12,680 nt of DNA from Thiotrichaceae bacterium (GTDB lineage: Bacteria; Pseudomonadota; Gammaproteobacteria; Thiotrichales; Thiotrichaceae). Both the position numbers and the translations under genes were made by a program. The notes below the pieces were generated by a model. That model saw only the letters and a program-made list of their open reading frames with translations. It was not told the origin of the DNA and searched no databases. Positions 1 to 8,100 of this stretch are shown piece by piece (position 1 is the first letter of the stretch; every line of letters starts with the position of its first letter). Location of the stretch: contig JALVDQ010000145.1 of assembly GCA_027008885.1 (NCBI GenBank), positions 1-12,680 of the forward strand. Direction: 5' to 3'.

Positions 1-255
1 ACAGGCTTTTTTTGCAGAAAATGAAATCCAAAAACCGGGAATAATTGTGTATTAATGAGTGGGGAATTTCGACACCCTAGGGGATGGGTGGCAGAGGACA
101 GAGGACAGCAGGGTATGTAGTCTGTGTTTCGTTTCTCGGCACAGACTACGCGAAATATGTTTTCTGAACTAAAAATGATTTTGTCTCATAACAGAAATAT
201 CGCTATATTCCTTTTTACTTTTTTTGCACCTTCTTGTTTTCTTTATCATGCCATC
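1..255. other. Non-coding leader upstream of dusB
   Basis: No gene is supported here. An open frame reaches back to 124 in front of dusB, but its first 44 codons encode a residue stretch that is foreign to the family. The stretch holds a G-rich motif at 80-91 (GGGGATGGGTGG) that recurs elsewhere in the window, a short direct repeat of AGAGGAC near 93-107, and a hairpin at 117-149. No convincing sigma70 promoter could be picked out. Confidence 0.5.
117..149 (+). promoter_or_regulatory. Leader hairpin upstream of dusB
   Basis: GTAGTCTGTG at 117-126 is a perfect 10-bp inverted repeat of CACAGACTAC at 140-149, with a 13-nt loop. No T-tract follows, so it is not a classical terminator. It lies 107 bp before the dusB start and could be a leader structure of the dusB-fis transcript or a protein site. 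The role is inferred; only the symmetry is seen. Confidence 0.4.
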
Positions 256-1254
256 ATGCCTTTAATTATTGGTTCATACAAACTAAAAAGCCGCTTTTTG
301 CTTGCGCCCATGGCAGGTATTACCGATAGGCTCTATCGTGATCTTTGTCGATCTTTTGGTGCAGGATTAGCCACATCTGAAATGATTTCTTCAGATTTAT
401 CCCTTTTAAACACCAGAAAAACCCAAAGCCGGCTCCTGCACAAGAGCGAAGCTCAACCACGCTGTGTGCAAATTTTAGGCACAGAGCCCAAAGTTATGGC
501 TGAAGCCGCAAGGTTTAACGAGAGCATTGGCGCAGATATTATTGATATCAATATGGGCTGCCCTGCCAAAAAGGTTTGCCGCAAGGCAGCTGGATCAGCA
601 CTTATGCAAGACCCTGAGCTGGTCAGAAAAATTCTCACAGAAGTAGTCAATGCGGTTAATATACCAGTGACCGTGAAAATAAGAACAGGAACAAGTGCCA
701 CGCAAAGAAACGCGCTAAGCATTGCAAAAATAGCAGAGGACTGTGGAATATCAGCTTTGGCTGTTCATGGCAGAACCAGAAAACAAGCCTACAAGGGTTT
801 TGCAGAATTTGAAAGCATTCGGCGAATCAAGCAGCAATCAAATATTCCTGTCATTGCAAATGGTGATATATCAAATACACATGATGCAAAATTTGTCCTG
901 AACTATACCCGGGCGGACGGTCTCATGCTGGGTAGAATCACGCTCGGTCAACCCTGGATATTTCAAGAGTTAATCAATGGCTTAGCAAACAAGAAAGAAA
1001 AGCAGGTGTTATCAAACAAGGATATTAAATGTATAATTATTGAGCACATCAAGAATATTCATACCTTTAATCCGGGTAATAAGCCGCTCGATCAGAGCAG
1101 GATAGCGAGGAAGTATATTGATTGGTATTTATACAGACTGATAGGACAGGAAACAAGCTTACTAAATAAATACAGGCAAGAAGTATTCTCAATTACAGAA
1201 GCCAAACAACAGCTTCAGACACTGGAGAATATCCTGGATGAAATATTTATTTGA
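256..1254 (+). CDS. dusB: tRNA-dihydrouridine synthase B (DusB)
   Basis: This FMN-dependent enzyme reduces uridine to dihydrouridine in the D-loop of tRNAs, using NADPH, in the cytoplasm. Family marks are clear: APMAGITD at residues 17-24, the INMGCPAKKV block with the expected catalytic Cys102 (in GCP), flavin-contacting Lys141 (VKIRTG), His171 (HGRTR), NGD at 202-204 and LGR at 225-227. The C-terminal helical tRNA-binding part (about 250-332) is present. I chose the ATG at 256 because the product (332 residues) then begins MPLIIGSYKLKSRFLLAPMAG, the usual DusB N-terminus, and has normal length. The frame stays open upstream to 124, but those codons look non-coding. There is no good Shine-Dalgarno before 256. 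The gene is followed after 64 bp by fis, the conserved dusB-fis arrangement. Identification is firm; the exact start is less certain. Confidence 0.95.
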   Translation: MPLIIGSYKLKSRFLLAPMAGITDRLYRDLCRSFGAGLATSEMISSDLSLLNTRKTQSRLLHKSEAQPRCVQILGTEPKVMAEAARFNESIGADIIDINMGCPAKKVCRKAAGSALMQDPELVRKILTEVVNAVNIPVTVKIRTGTSATQRNALSIAKIAEDCGISALAVHGRTRKQAYKGFAEFESIRRIKQQSNIPVIANGDISNTHDAKFVLNYTRADGLMLGRITLGQPWIFQELINGLANKKEKQVLSNKDIKCIIIEHIKNIHTFNPGNKPLDQSRIARKYIDWYLYRLIGQETSLLNKYRQEVFSITEAKQQLQTLENILDEIFI

Positions 1255-1318
1255 TTTTTAGTGAGTAATTTCCTTTCCTACGTTGTCAAAACTTTACACT
1301 CAAGGACTCGTTGAAGGT

Positions 1319-1588
1319 ATGAATCATCCTATGAAAAATCTTCCAGTAACAACACCAAATGGGCTCTCACTTGCGGAAACAACCAGAGCCACCGTTAAAG
1401 AATACTTACAACTTTTAGGCAATCAGGATGCCACTTATTTATATAGACAAATTATTGATGAAGTAGAAAAGCCTCTTCTTGAGGTTCTAATGGAACACAC
1501 CAATGGCAACCAGTCTCGTACTGCAGCCCTTCTTGGTATCAACAGGGCGACTTTAAGATCAAAACTTAAAAGACATTCCCTTATTTAG
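1319..1588 (+). CDS. fis: DNA-binding protein Fis
   Basis: Fis is a small homodimeric nucleoid protein that bends DNA and activates rRNA and other growth-linked promoters. The product is 89 residues against 98 in E. coli. The helical core aligns well (KEYLQLLGNQDATYLYRQIIDEVEKPLL pattern, roughly 27-54), and the C-terminal helix-turn-helix at about 62-86 carries the signature GNQSRTAALLGINRATLRSK. The flexible N-terminal arm is shorter and unlike that of E. coli, as is common outside enterics. The frame is open back to a TTG at 1283; I prefer the ATG at 1319, with AAGGA at 1302-1306 or GAAGG at 1313-1317 upstream, neither ideally spaced. An ATG at 1331 is also possible. It sits 64 bp after dusB and is probably co-transcribed with it. 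Confidence 0.93.
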   Translation: MNHPMKNLPVTTPNGLSLAETTRATVKEYLQLLGNQDATYLYRQIIDEVEKPLLEVLMEHTNGNQSRTAALLGINRATLRSKLKRHSLI

Positions 1589-1639
1589 GGTTTCTCTGTT
1601 AATTCTGGTTTAGAACTGCTTTAAAAATTACCTCTAGGA

Positions 1640-1797
1640 GTCTGTCTGAGAACTGGGATTGAAACGAAAATTTCAGAATTATTATAAGGTGAGTTTATCA
1701 AGAGAGGCAAATAGTCGCTCTATTTAACGAACTTGATAAGCTCAGATTATGATGATTGTGGGATTTGCAGTCAATTTCTAGTTCTCAGACAGGCGGG
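1640..1797. repeat. Foldback (MITE-like) element, about 150 bp
   Basis: The ends form a perfect 13-bp inverted repeat: CTGTCTGAGAACT at 1642-1654 and AGTTCTCAGACAG at 1780-1792. Inside, TGAGTTTATCAAG (1690-1702) pairs with CTTGATAAGCTCA (1732-1744) with one mismatch, and the arms beyond (AATTATTATAAG against CTTATAAT-like sequence from 1745) also pair in part, so nearly the whole unit can fold into one long hairpin. It has no coding capacity. Size and structure suit a non-autonomous transposable element or a degenerate IS end pair. No clear target-site duplication is visible. It begins about 50 bp after the fis stop codon. Confidence 0.6.
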
Positions 1798-1986
1798 GAT
1801 AAAATACAACCATCCTCTTCAGGGGATAGGGACGATACACAAATATCGGGTGTGTATTGCTTTGCCTGCGATCTGAATCGGTAAAATTACACTTTATCTT
1901 GTAAATTCAGCCTGTCTGGTTTGAGTTTTTCAGCATAATATTTGCAAATGAAAACATTCCGAGCAAGTCATAGCGTATATGCGAGC

Positions 1987-2286
1987 TTAATCCAGTACAT
2001 CAACAATATTAAACTGGCTGATACTGACTGATAAAAGGTGCTTTAATTTAATTCCTGCATCTTCGGTCATGAATCGCCAGTTCATGGAACTGCTTATTCC
2101 ATTTCTTTCATTGACCTACGCATCAACCTGTTGCGATAAAAAATCCATTCCTTCCATCCTGTCCCGTAAGCACTGCCGAGATAATCAACTCAATTCAATT
2201 TCCACCATGTTCAAGCAGCTACCGTGCTTCGAGCTATAATGGAACTCCAGTTTACCTAACAAGCGACATGCCTCGAAGAACTTGTC
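1987..2286 (-). pseudogene. IS630-family transposase remnant, C-terminal part
   Basis: Reading the minus strand from 2286 gives 100 codons that track the C-terminal end of IS630-family DDE transposases. LLGKLEFHYSSKHGSCLNMV followed by EIELS matches the family's KLEFHYTPKHGSWLNMAEIELS, and further on LSRQCL, QQVDA-VNERN and MNWRFMTEDAGIKLKHL match the LSRQCLDRR, EVxAWxxxRN and VNWRFTTEDARIKLKRL blocks. Two in-frame stops break it: codon 34 (2185-2187), where the family has Val, and codon 57 (2116-2118, TAG), where it has Trp. The Glu of EIELS, the last acidic residue of the DDE triad, remains. Upstream, in another frame from about 2381, a stretch with ERIIFKSRAED weakly resembles the family's N-terminal ARILLKADxxED, suggesting that an internal deletion removed the middle. 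It is inactive. Family recognition rests on remembered consensus, not a search. Confidence 0.75.
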
Positions 2287-2445
2287 TTAGCCCTGCCAGG
2301 ACTGCGATCCTCCGCCCTGCTCTTAAAAATTATCCTCTCAATATTATTAGGCAACTTGTCACACTTGACTGGGACAATGTATCAAGCTAAACCAGCAATT
2401 ATTGTGCCATTCCTTAATTTTTCTGCTTAAAATATTGTAAAAACA

Positions 2446-2458
2446 GGGGGGATGGGTA
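2446..2458 (+). repeat. Dispersed G-run motif, copy 2
   Basis: Six G's followed by ATGGGTA, preceded by an A-rich run. The same core (four to seven G's, then ATGGGT) occurs at 80-89, 9194-9206 and, on the minus strand, at 12069-12079. All copies are intergenic. Confidence 0.55.
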
Positions 2459-2507
2459 TTATATCTATCCTAAGGATGATTTAATCAATTAAATATAAAG
2501 TTAGGAG

Positions 2508-2653
2508 CGGCACAATTATAATAAAATCCAATTATTACGCAGGATTTTTGCTTCTGAGCAGATAATCTCAAGAGGTACAGTTTATTGCAATGATTTGAGA
2601 TCATTTAGGCAGAAGTATAGACGAGCAGGAATGCCGGGGTTATTGTTGTGCCG
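2508..2653. repeat. Second foldback element upstream of the AP2-like gene
   Basis: CGGCACAA at 2508-2515 is the inverted copy of TTGTGCCG at 2646-2653. An inner pair, CTTCTG (2551-2556) with CAGAAG (2610-2615) and ATAATCTCAA (2562-2571) with TTGAGATCAT (2595-2604, one mismatch), makes a central hairpin. Total length (about 146 bp) is close to that of the foldback at 1640-1797, but the end sequences differ. It ends 60 bp before the AP2-like gene, so it may carry or disturb that gene's promoter. It could be a MITE or only a structured leader. Confidence 0.45.
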
Positions 2654-2713
2654 TATCCGTATCTTGGAACCCCAGGTATCCATGTACCCCAACGAAAATT
2701 ATGGTGATCCAAA

Positions 2714-3304
2714 ATGACAGCTAAAACCCAAAAAAGCAATATTGATATGAAAAATATTAAAAGAGCTAAAACAGGCGGCTATCAGATACAGTTTATAGTT
2801 AATGGCAAGAGCCATTCCGGATTTTCAATGGACTTGTCCGAAGCTGTCAAGATACGGGATAAAATGAGAAAAGAACTAAATATTATCCCTAATGGTGCAT
2901 TTAAGAAGAAAAGCAGCAAGTACAAGAAGTCGCTCATCCCTGGTACCAAACAACTAATGCATGTAGGCATAACATTTACAAGTTTTGTTAATCGGGGCTA
3001 TGAAACTTATTATATATTGGTTAACTGGAAAGATTATCAGGGAAAGCAGAAATGCAAGAGTTTTTATTGCGGAAAAGAATCTACCTATACGGTTAAAAGA
3101 GGCAAGGAAATCTACAAACATGCACTTAAATTCAGAAAAGCCTATGAGAAAGCCGTTTTAGATGGAACCTTGCGGGATTTTGATCCGACTCTTTTTAATA
3201 TAAGTAACACAAATAATAAAACCGGAAACAAGAGTGCCAGCAAGCCTGAAAAATCCAGCAATCGTTTGCTCAAGCGCCGCCGCATGCAACTACGCCGGAG
3301 ATAA
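2714..3304 (+). CDS. AP2-like DNA-binding domain protein
   Basis: The product is a basic protein of 196 residues with no signal peptide or membrane segment. Residues 13-57 (KNIKRAKTGGYQIQFIVNGK..., then GFSMDLSEAVKIRDKMRKEL) follow the AP2/ERF pattern, a three-stranded sheet followed by an amphipathic helix with AxxxRDxxxxEL. Residues 84-150 show a second, looser version (GYETYYILVNWKDYQGKQKCKSF, then a helix ending ALKFRKAYEKAV). The tail from about 165 is low-complexity (Asn, Ser, Lys) and ends in a run of arginines. In bacteria such domains occur in homing endonucleases, integrase arm-binding regions and stand-alone proteins. No nuclease or recombinase motif is seen here, so a stand-alone DNA-binding protein is the best reading. 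GGTGA at 2702-2706 is a plausible ribosome site. The gene sits alone among foldback repeats and transposase debris, which suggests acquisition. The function is unknown. Confidence 0.7.
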   Translation: MTAKTQKSNIDMKNIKRAKTGGYQIQFIVNGKSHSGFSMDLSEAVKIRDKMRKELNIIPNGAFKKKSSKYKKSLIPGTKQLMHVGITFTSFVNRGYETYYILVNWKDYQGKQKCKSFYCGKESTYTVKRGKEIYKHALKFRKAYEKAVLDGTLRDFDPTLFNISNTNNKTGNKSASKPEKSSNRLLKRRRMQLRRR

Positions 3305-3351
3305 GAACCTGCCTGGAAATATCGCTACGACTCATATTTCCAGGCAGGTTC
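3305..3351 (+). terminator. Perfect 18-bp hairpin directly after the AP2-like gene
   Basis: GAACCTGCCTGGAAATAT (3305-3322) and ATATTTCCAGGCAGGTTC (3334-3351) are exact inverted copies with an 11-nt loop, and the left arm begins at the base after the TAA stop. It could stop transcription, but only TTTT (about 3358-3361) follows at a distance, so it is not a textbook Rho-independent terminator. Its arms also match the dispersed 16-bp motif seen at 1640-1797 and 3377-3439, so it may instead be a repeat element that now serves as the end of this transcript. Confidence 0.6.
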
Positions 3352-3376
3352 CAGGAATTTTACGGTAGCTTCCATA

Positions 3377-3439
3377 TTCCCGGACAGATTTTTAAACTTG
3401 GCTTATAGTAATTCACTCCTGGTTCTCGGACAGGTTCTT
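3377..3439 (+). repeat. Two further copies of the CRGRCAGG motif
   Basis: TTCCCGGACAGATTTT (3377-3392) and TTCTCGGACAGGTTCTT (3423-3439) match each other, the arms of the hairpin at 3305-3351 (TTTCCAGGCAGGTTCC) and the ends of the foldback at 1640-1797 (TTCTCAGACAGGCGGG). A working consensus is TTYYCRGRCAGRYTYY. They lie between the AP2-like gene and the glycosidase-like gene. Confidence 0.5.
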
Positions 3440-3475
3440 ACGCCGACGACCAACACCTAATTTAAGGAAAGAAAT

Positions 3476-5059
3476 ATGTATAGAATTAATGGACTAATCA
3501 CTGTACTACTACTGTTGTTATCAGCATCAACCCAGGCAAAACTTCCCATTGGCATGAATACCAATGAGATTTTACAGGTTGATCCCAGCGTTCCTTTTGT
3601 GAATCTGTTTAAAATGTCGATGCCTTTCAGGGAAGCCAGAAAACTGACAAAAGGCAAGATTATCTATGACCGGGATGGCTGGCCACGCAATCTCAATGGC
3701 GGACAGGCAGGCAGCTATGTGGTCCACTGGATACCTGCCGGAAGCATTCCTGATGGTCGTTATACGGTTCTTTATGACGGTGAAGGCCAGATTGTGTATG
3801 AGGGTGATGCCAGAGTAGTTCATTCACAACCAGGAAAAGACATTGTTGAGGTTAAAGCAGGTGCAGACAATAACTTGCAAATTTCCCTGATTATCAAGCG
3901 CTCAGAACCACAAAACTATTTGCGGAATATTCGTTTTTTATTGCCTGGCGGTATTTGCGCAAACAATCCTTTTCAACGGGTTAACAGTGCCCGTCAATGC
4001 AGAGGCAATTACCTGCCCTTTGAAAAATACTACGATAAAATTCTCTTCAATCCGGATTATCTGCGCTTTATGAAAGATTTTAAAGTCATCCGCATGATGA
4101 ATATGTCAGGTATCACGCGCAATCCGATTCATAGCTGGGAGCAGATGCCACATATGAGCAAAGCAACCTGGGCAGGTAAAGAAGGTGTGCGTGGCGCGCC
4201 GCTTGAAGTCATGGTAAGGCTTGCAAATATTCTTAATCGTGATGCCTGGTTTAATATTCCCCACGCTGCAGATAATAATTTTGTCAGACAATACGCAAGC
4301 TACTTAAAACAACACCTGAAACCTCATCTAAAAGCCTATATTGAATATACCAATGAAAACTGGAATACCGTTTTTATGCAAAGCAAATACACCAAAAAAA
4401 TGGGTATGAAACTTAGGCTGGATCGGGATATTAATCAGGCAAGTTATAAATATTATTCACAACGCGCTGTTGAAATATTCAGAATTTTTGAGCAGGTCTT
4501 TGGCAATACCAAAAGGCTCGTAAGAGTGATGGGTGTCTGGTCAGCCAACCGCTATATGACACCTGTTGTTATGGAGCACAAAGGTGCTTATCGTTATGTC
4601 GATGCAATGGCAATCGCACCCTATTTCTTTGTTCACAGAAAAGCCCTGGCAGGTGTTAACAGTGTCCCCAGTGTATTCAAACTGTTAAAGGATGACAAAA
4701 GGAACCCCTATTCCATGAATAACGTCTATAAAATGATCAGACAACAAATGGAATATGCCAAAAAGTACAAGGTCAAGCTGATTGCATACGAAGGCGGACA
4801 ACACCTTACCGCACCCGGAACACACTCCACCAGAGATTATCCTAACCCCTACCTAATTGGAGCCAATCGTGCACACACAATGGAAACATTTTATGTCGAT
4901 TTCCTTAACCACTGGAACCAGATAACGGGTGGTTCACTCTTTGTGGCTTTTTCTGCACCCAGAAACTGCCAATATTATGGCTGCTGGGGAATAAAGGAAT
5001 ATATAAACCAGCCTGACAGCCAGGCACCAAAGTATCGTGCTTTAAAACGCTTTTTTTAA
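3476..5059 (+). CDS. Secreted glycoside-hydrolase-like TIM-barrel protein
   Basis: The product has 527 residues and starts with a clear Sec signal peptide: a short positive N-terminus, a leucine-rich core (residues 8-16) and a likely cut after STQA at 21. Residues 22-140 look like an all-beta N-terminal module. From about 185 the sequence reads as a (beta/alpha)8 barrel with two conserved acidic sites. Asn293-Glu294 in YIEYTNENWN resembles the acid/base 'NE' of clan GH-A, and Glu439 in IAYEGGQHL suits the nucleophile at the end of strand 7. This pair of motifs is found in proteins often labelled cellulose-binding or hypothetical in environmental bacteria. The substrate is unknown; a beta-linked polysaccharide, outside the inner membrane, is the likely target. 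AAGGA at 3464-3468, 7 nt before the ATG, is a good ribosome site. It converges on the large outer-membrane protein gene across a shared terminator. Function is inferred from fold-level motifs only. Confidence 0.72.
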   Translation: MYRINGLITVLLLLLSASTQAKLPIGMNTNEILQVDPSVPFVNLFKMSMPFREARKLTKGKIIYDRDGWPRNLNGGQAGSYVVHWIPAGSIPDGRYTVLYDGEGQIVYEGDARVVHSQPGKDIVEVKAGADNNLQISLIIKRSEPQNYLRNIRFLLPGGICANNPFQRVNSARQCRGNYLPFEKYYDKILFNPDYLRFMKDFKVIRMMNMSGITRNPIHSWEQMPHMSKATWAGKEGVRGAPLEVMVRLANILNRDAWFNIPHAADNNFVRQYASYLKQHLKPHLKAYIEYTNENWNTVFMQSKYTKKMGMKLRLDRDINQASYKYYSQRAVEIFRIFEQVFGNTKRLVRVMGVWSANRYMTPVVMEHKGAYRYVDAMAIAPYFFVHRKALAGVNSVPSVFKLLKDDKRNPYSMNNVYKMIRQQMEYAKKYKVKLIAYEGGQHLTAPGTHSTRDYPNPYLIGANRAHTMETFYVDFLNHWNQITGGSLFVAFSAPRNCQYYGCWGIKEYINQPDSQAPKYRALKRFF

Positions 5060-5069
5060 CGGATACAAA

Positions 5070-5110
5070 AAAAGCAAAAAAGCCACAGAAACTGTGGCTT
5101 TTTTGCTTTT
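5070..5110. terminator. Bidirectional Rho-independent terminator
   Basis: A 19-bp perfect stem (5070-5088 with 5092-5110) surrounds an AAA loop. Its core is GCCACAG/CTGTGGC, flanked by runs of A on the left and T on the right. The U-tract forms on either strand, so it should end both the glycosidase-like transcript (+) and the outer-membrane protein transcript (-), which stop at 5059 and 5164. Confidence 0.93.
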
Positions 5111-5163
5111 GCTGGTTACTGGATTAGTTATTAAACTTCAATAGCCAATCCATTTATCACATT

Positions 5164-8100
5164 TTAGTCATTACCGACATACACTATGACGAGAGCGGCA
5201 TCCTTGTTTCCTTCTGAATCAACAATGTCATACCAGAAACTATCTGTACCAGTAAAATCCTCATCTGGTGTGTATTTAATGCTATTGCCTATTAACTCGG
5301 CTTTTCCATGCTCTGGCATATCAACCGAAGTAATACTCAATCCTTCACCTTTGTCATTATCCAGCACACTGATCGTAATTGGAGTATTAACATCGGTTAC
5401 CGTGTCATCAGGCTCGGCTTTTATACAAACATTACAGTCATCGCCTTTGACATCAACATTAACCGTTGCCTGGGCTGTATTACCCTGTCCGTCTCTGATG
5501 GTATAGGTAAATGTATCCATTCCGGTATTACCTGTTGAGCAAGAACTTGATGGAGTGTATACGATTGTATTTCCAGAAATCACCGCATTACCAAGACTCG
5601 CGCTTCCAACTCCAACAATACTCAAATTACCACTACCTGAATCATTATCAAGGACATTGATTGTAACAGCAGAGCAGTCAGTCGATGCACTATCATTTAC
5701 AGCAGTGAGAGAACCACCGCCTCCGCCAGAACCAGCTCTAACTGTGATAGTAATCGTTGCTATATCAGTTTCTCCGCTGGCATTTTCTACTTCATAGTTC
5801 AGATAATCAACACCTGTGAAGCCAGAATTTGGAGTATAAACAATCTGTCCATTGACAATGCTGGCTGATCCATTTTCAGGGTTATCAACAATGCGCGTTA
5901 TTCTTACAGCATTGTAGTCATTTGCAATGGCATCAATGGTAACAGGAGTGTTTAGATTGGTGCTGACAGAGTCATCTTCTGCTCCTACACCGCTTCCAGA
6001 ACCCTGAGGTCTTACAGTAACAGTAACGGTTGCTGTTGTGGTATTACCCTGGGGATCTCTTACCTCGTAGGTAAAGTGATCTGTGCCAGTAAAGCCAGCC
6101 GCCGGGGTATAAACAATCTGTCCGTTAACGATGCTTGCTGTGCCGTGAGATGGCTGTGTCAGCGTACCTGTCAAGCTCGCATCAGCATCATCATTATCCA
6201 GCACGTCAATAGTAACCGCCTGACCCTGTGGAGTTGTTGCACTATCATCTGCTGCGTTGATACCACCTGAACCACCCTGAGGTCTTACGGTAACAGTGAC
6301 GGTTGCAGTTGTGGTATTGCCCTGGGGATCAATCACTTCATAAGTAAAGTGATCTGTGCCAGTAAAGCCAGCTGCAGGAGTATAAACAATCTGCCCGTTA
6401 ACAATACTTGCTGTACCATGAGATGGCTGTGTTAGCGTACCTGTTAATATGGCATCAGCATCATCATTGTTTAGCACATCAATTGTGACCGCCTGACCCT
6501 GAAGTGTAGTCGCTGAGTCATCTGCTGCATTGATACCGCCAGAACCACCCTGAGGTCTTACGGTAACAGTGACGGTTGCAGTTGAGGTGTTACCCTGCGG
6601 ATCTGTTACTTCATAAGTAAAGCGATCCACTCCTGTGAAGCCGGCAGCAGGTGTATAAACTATTTTGCCATTTACAATGCTTGCACTTCCATGTAGAGGC
6701 TGGTTGACCACACGAGTGATACTTGCATCGGCATCATCGTTATTGAGGACATCAATAGTAACTGCCTGTCCCTGGCTTGTTGTAGCGGTATCATCTGCTG
6801 CGTTAACACCACCACCTGCTGAACATACCGTGACAGTAACATTTGCGGTTGTGGTATTTCCATTTGGATCTCTAACTTCATAAGTAAAGTGATCTGTACC
6901 AGAGAATCCTGAATCAGCAGTATATACGATCTTGCCGTTAGAAATGGTAGCTGAACCATGCATTGGTTGTGAAACAATGCGTGTTAATGTTGCATCAGCA
7001 TCATCATTTCTCAGTACATCAATCGACATACCCTGGCTAGCGCTACAAACCGTAACGATATCATCTGCGGCATGTACTACATTATCACCACCCGCACTGC
7101 CTCCTGCTGTTGTTTGGTATGTGCTAACAGTTGTATTGTGCCTGATATTGTTATGCAATGCCCGTGTGATCCATGCAGGTGATGAAGGGATTACTTCTGT
7201 CTTCCAGATAACCCTTGGTGTACCAGGTCTGCCATTGTCAATCAGGACATTGTCATAACCAGCCGGTACATTTTTGAATCCTGCCACGACGCGACGAGTG
7301 CCTGTTTTTACAGTTTGCTGCTCTGTGCGATAAGCTGTCTTATAAGCCTTGCGTTCAGTAACATACTCAATATCTACACGACGGTTTTTAAAGCCCTGAT
7401 CTGGTGTATTAGGGTATTTTGGATGATCTTTACCCAAACCACGAGCAAGCAGATGATCAGGATTAAAACCATTCTCAATCAAAAAGTTTTTAACAGCATT
7501 TGCACGTTGTTCAGATAAACGCTGGTCATAGGCGGCATCTCCCAGACCACAGGTATTACCGGTAATACGAATTACACCCTTATAACCATTTTTACGAATC
7601 TGTGCAGCAATCTGACGTAAACGATTCTTTGCTGAAGGAATTAATTTTGCGCTGTTTAGCTTGAAAAATGTTTGACCTTCAAGCTCCATGGTGCTTTTAA
7701 CCAGCTGTTTATAAGGTTTACGAACTGTTTTCTTGCCATAAGTTGTAACAGTCTTGTAAACAGGTACTCGTTTGTACTGTGCTTTTCTGGCGTAACGAGG
7801 GGCTACTCCAGCACCAGGCACTTCTACCCTTACACGTCGATAACGTCTGTCAGGCTGATAGATACTGGCACCGCCAAAGTCATAACGATAACTTAACTTG
7901 CCTGAAACATCGGTATCATCAGAGCCAGTTTCAAAGCCACCACTACGTTTTGAAGCAGCAATATCCAGACCCAGGCTGTGTGGAGTACCCTGGAAGAATT
8001 TTTCAATACCCGCCGACAAGGTTGTATTTTTTGCCGTCTTTTCTCCAGCACCTAAATCATCACCCCACTCATGATCAAGTCCCGCGCGTACTCGCATATT

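Larger units (their letters stand above)
1798..2713. other. Gene-poor stretch with mobile-element debris
   Basis: No intact gene is supported between the foldback element and the AP2-like gene. It contains a decayed IS630-type transposase on the minus strand (1987-2286, perhaps with an N-terminal fragment near 2290-2381), a G-rich motif at 2446-2458 and a second foldback structure at 2508-2653. A 7-bp inverted repeat (ATACACA / TGTGTAT) lies near 1835-1858. The rest shows nothing I can name. Confidence 0.55.

Noticed and set aside
124..255. 44-codon upstream extension of dusB
   Set aside because: It adds a hydrophobic stretch that DusB proteins do not have, and the family N-terminus begins at the ATG at 256.
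2069..2239. Plus-strand ORF of 56 codons beginning MNRQF
   Set aside because: It is antisense to the IS630 transposase remnant, which explains the sequence better, and has no ribosome site.
6672..6977. Alternative-frame ORF within the outer-membrane protein gene, and several plus-strand ORFs between 5186 and 8649
   Set aside because: These are shadows of the repetitive outer-membrane protein coding sequence, with no ribosome sites or domains.
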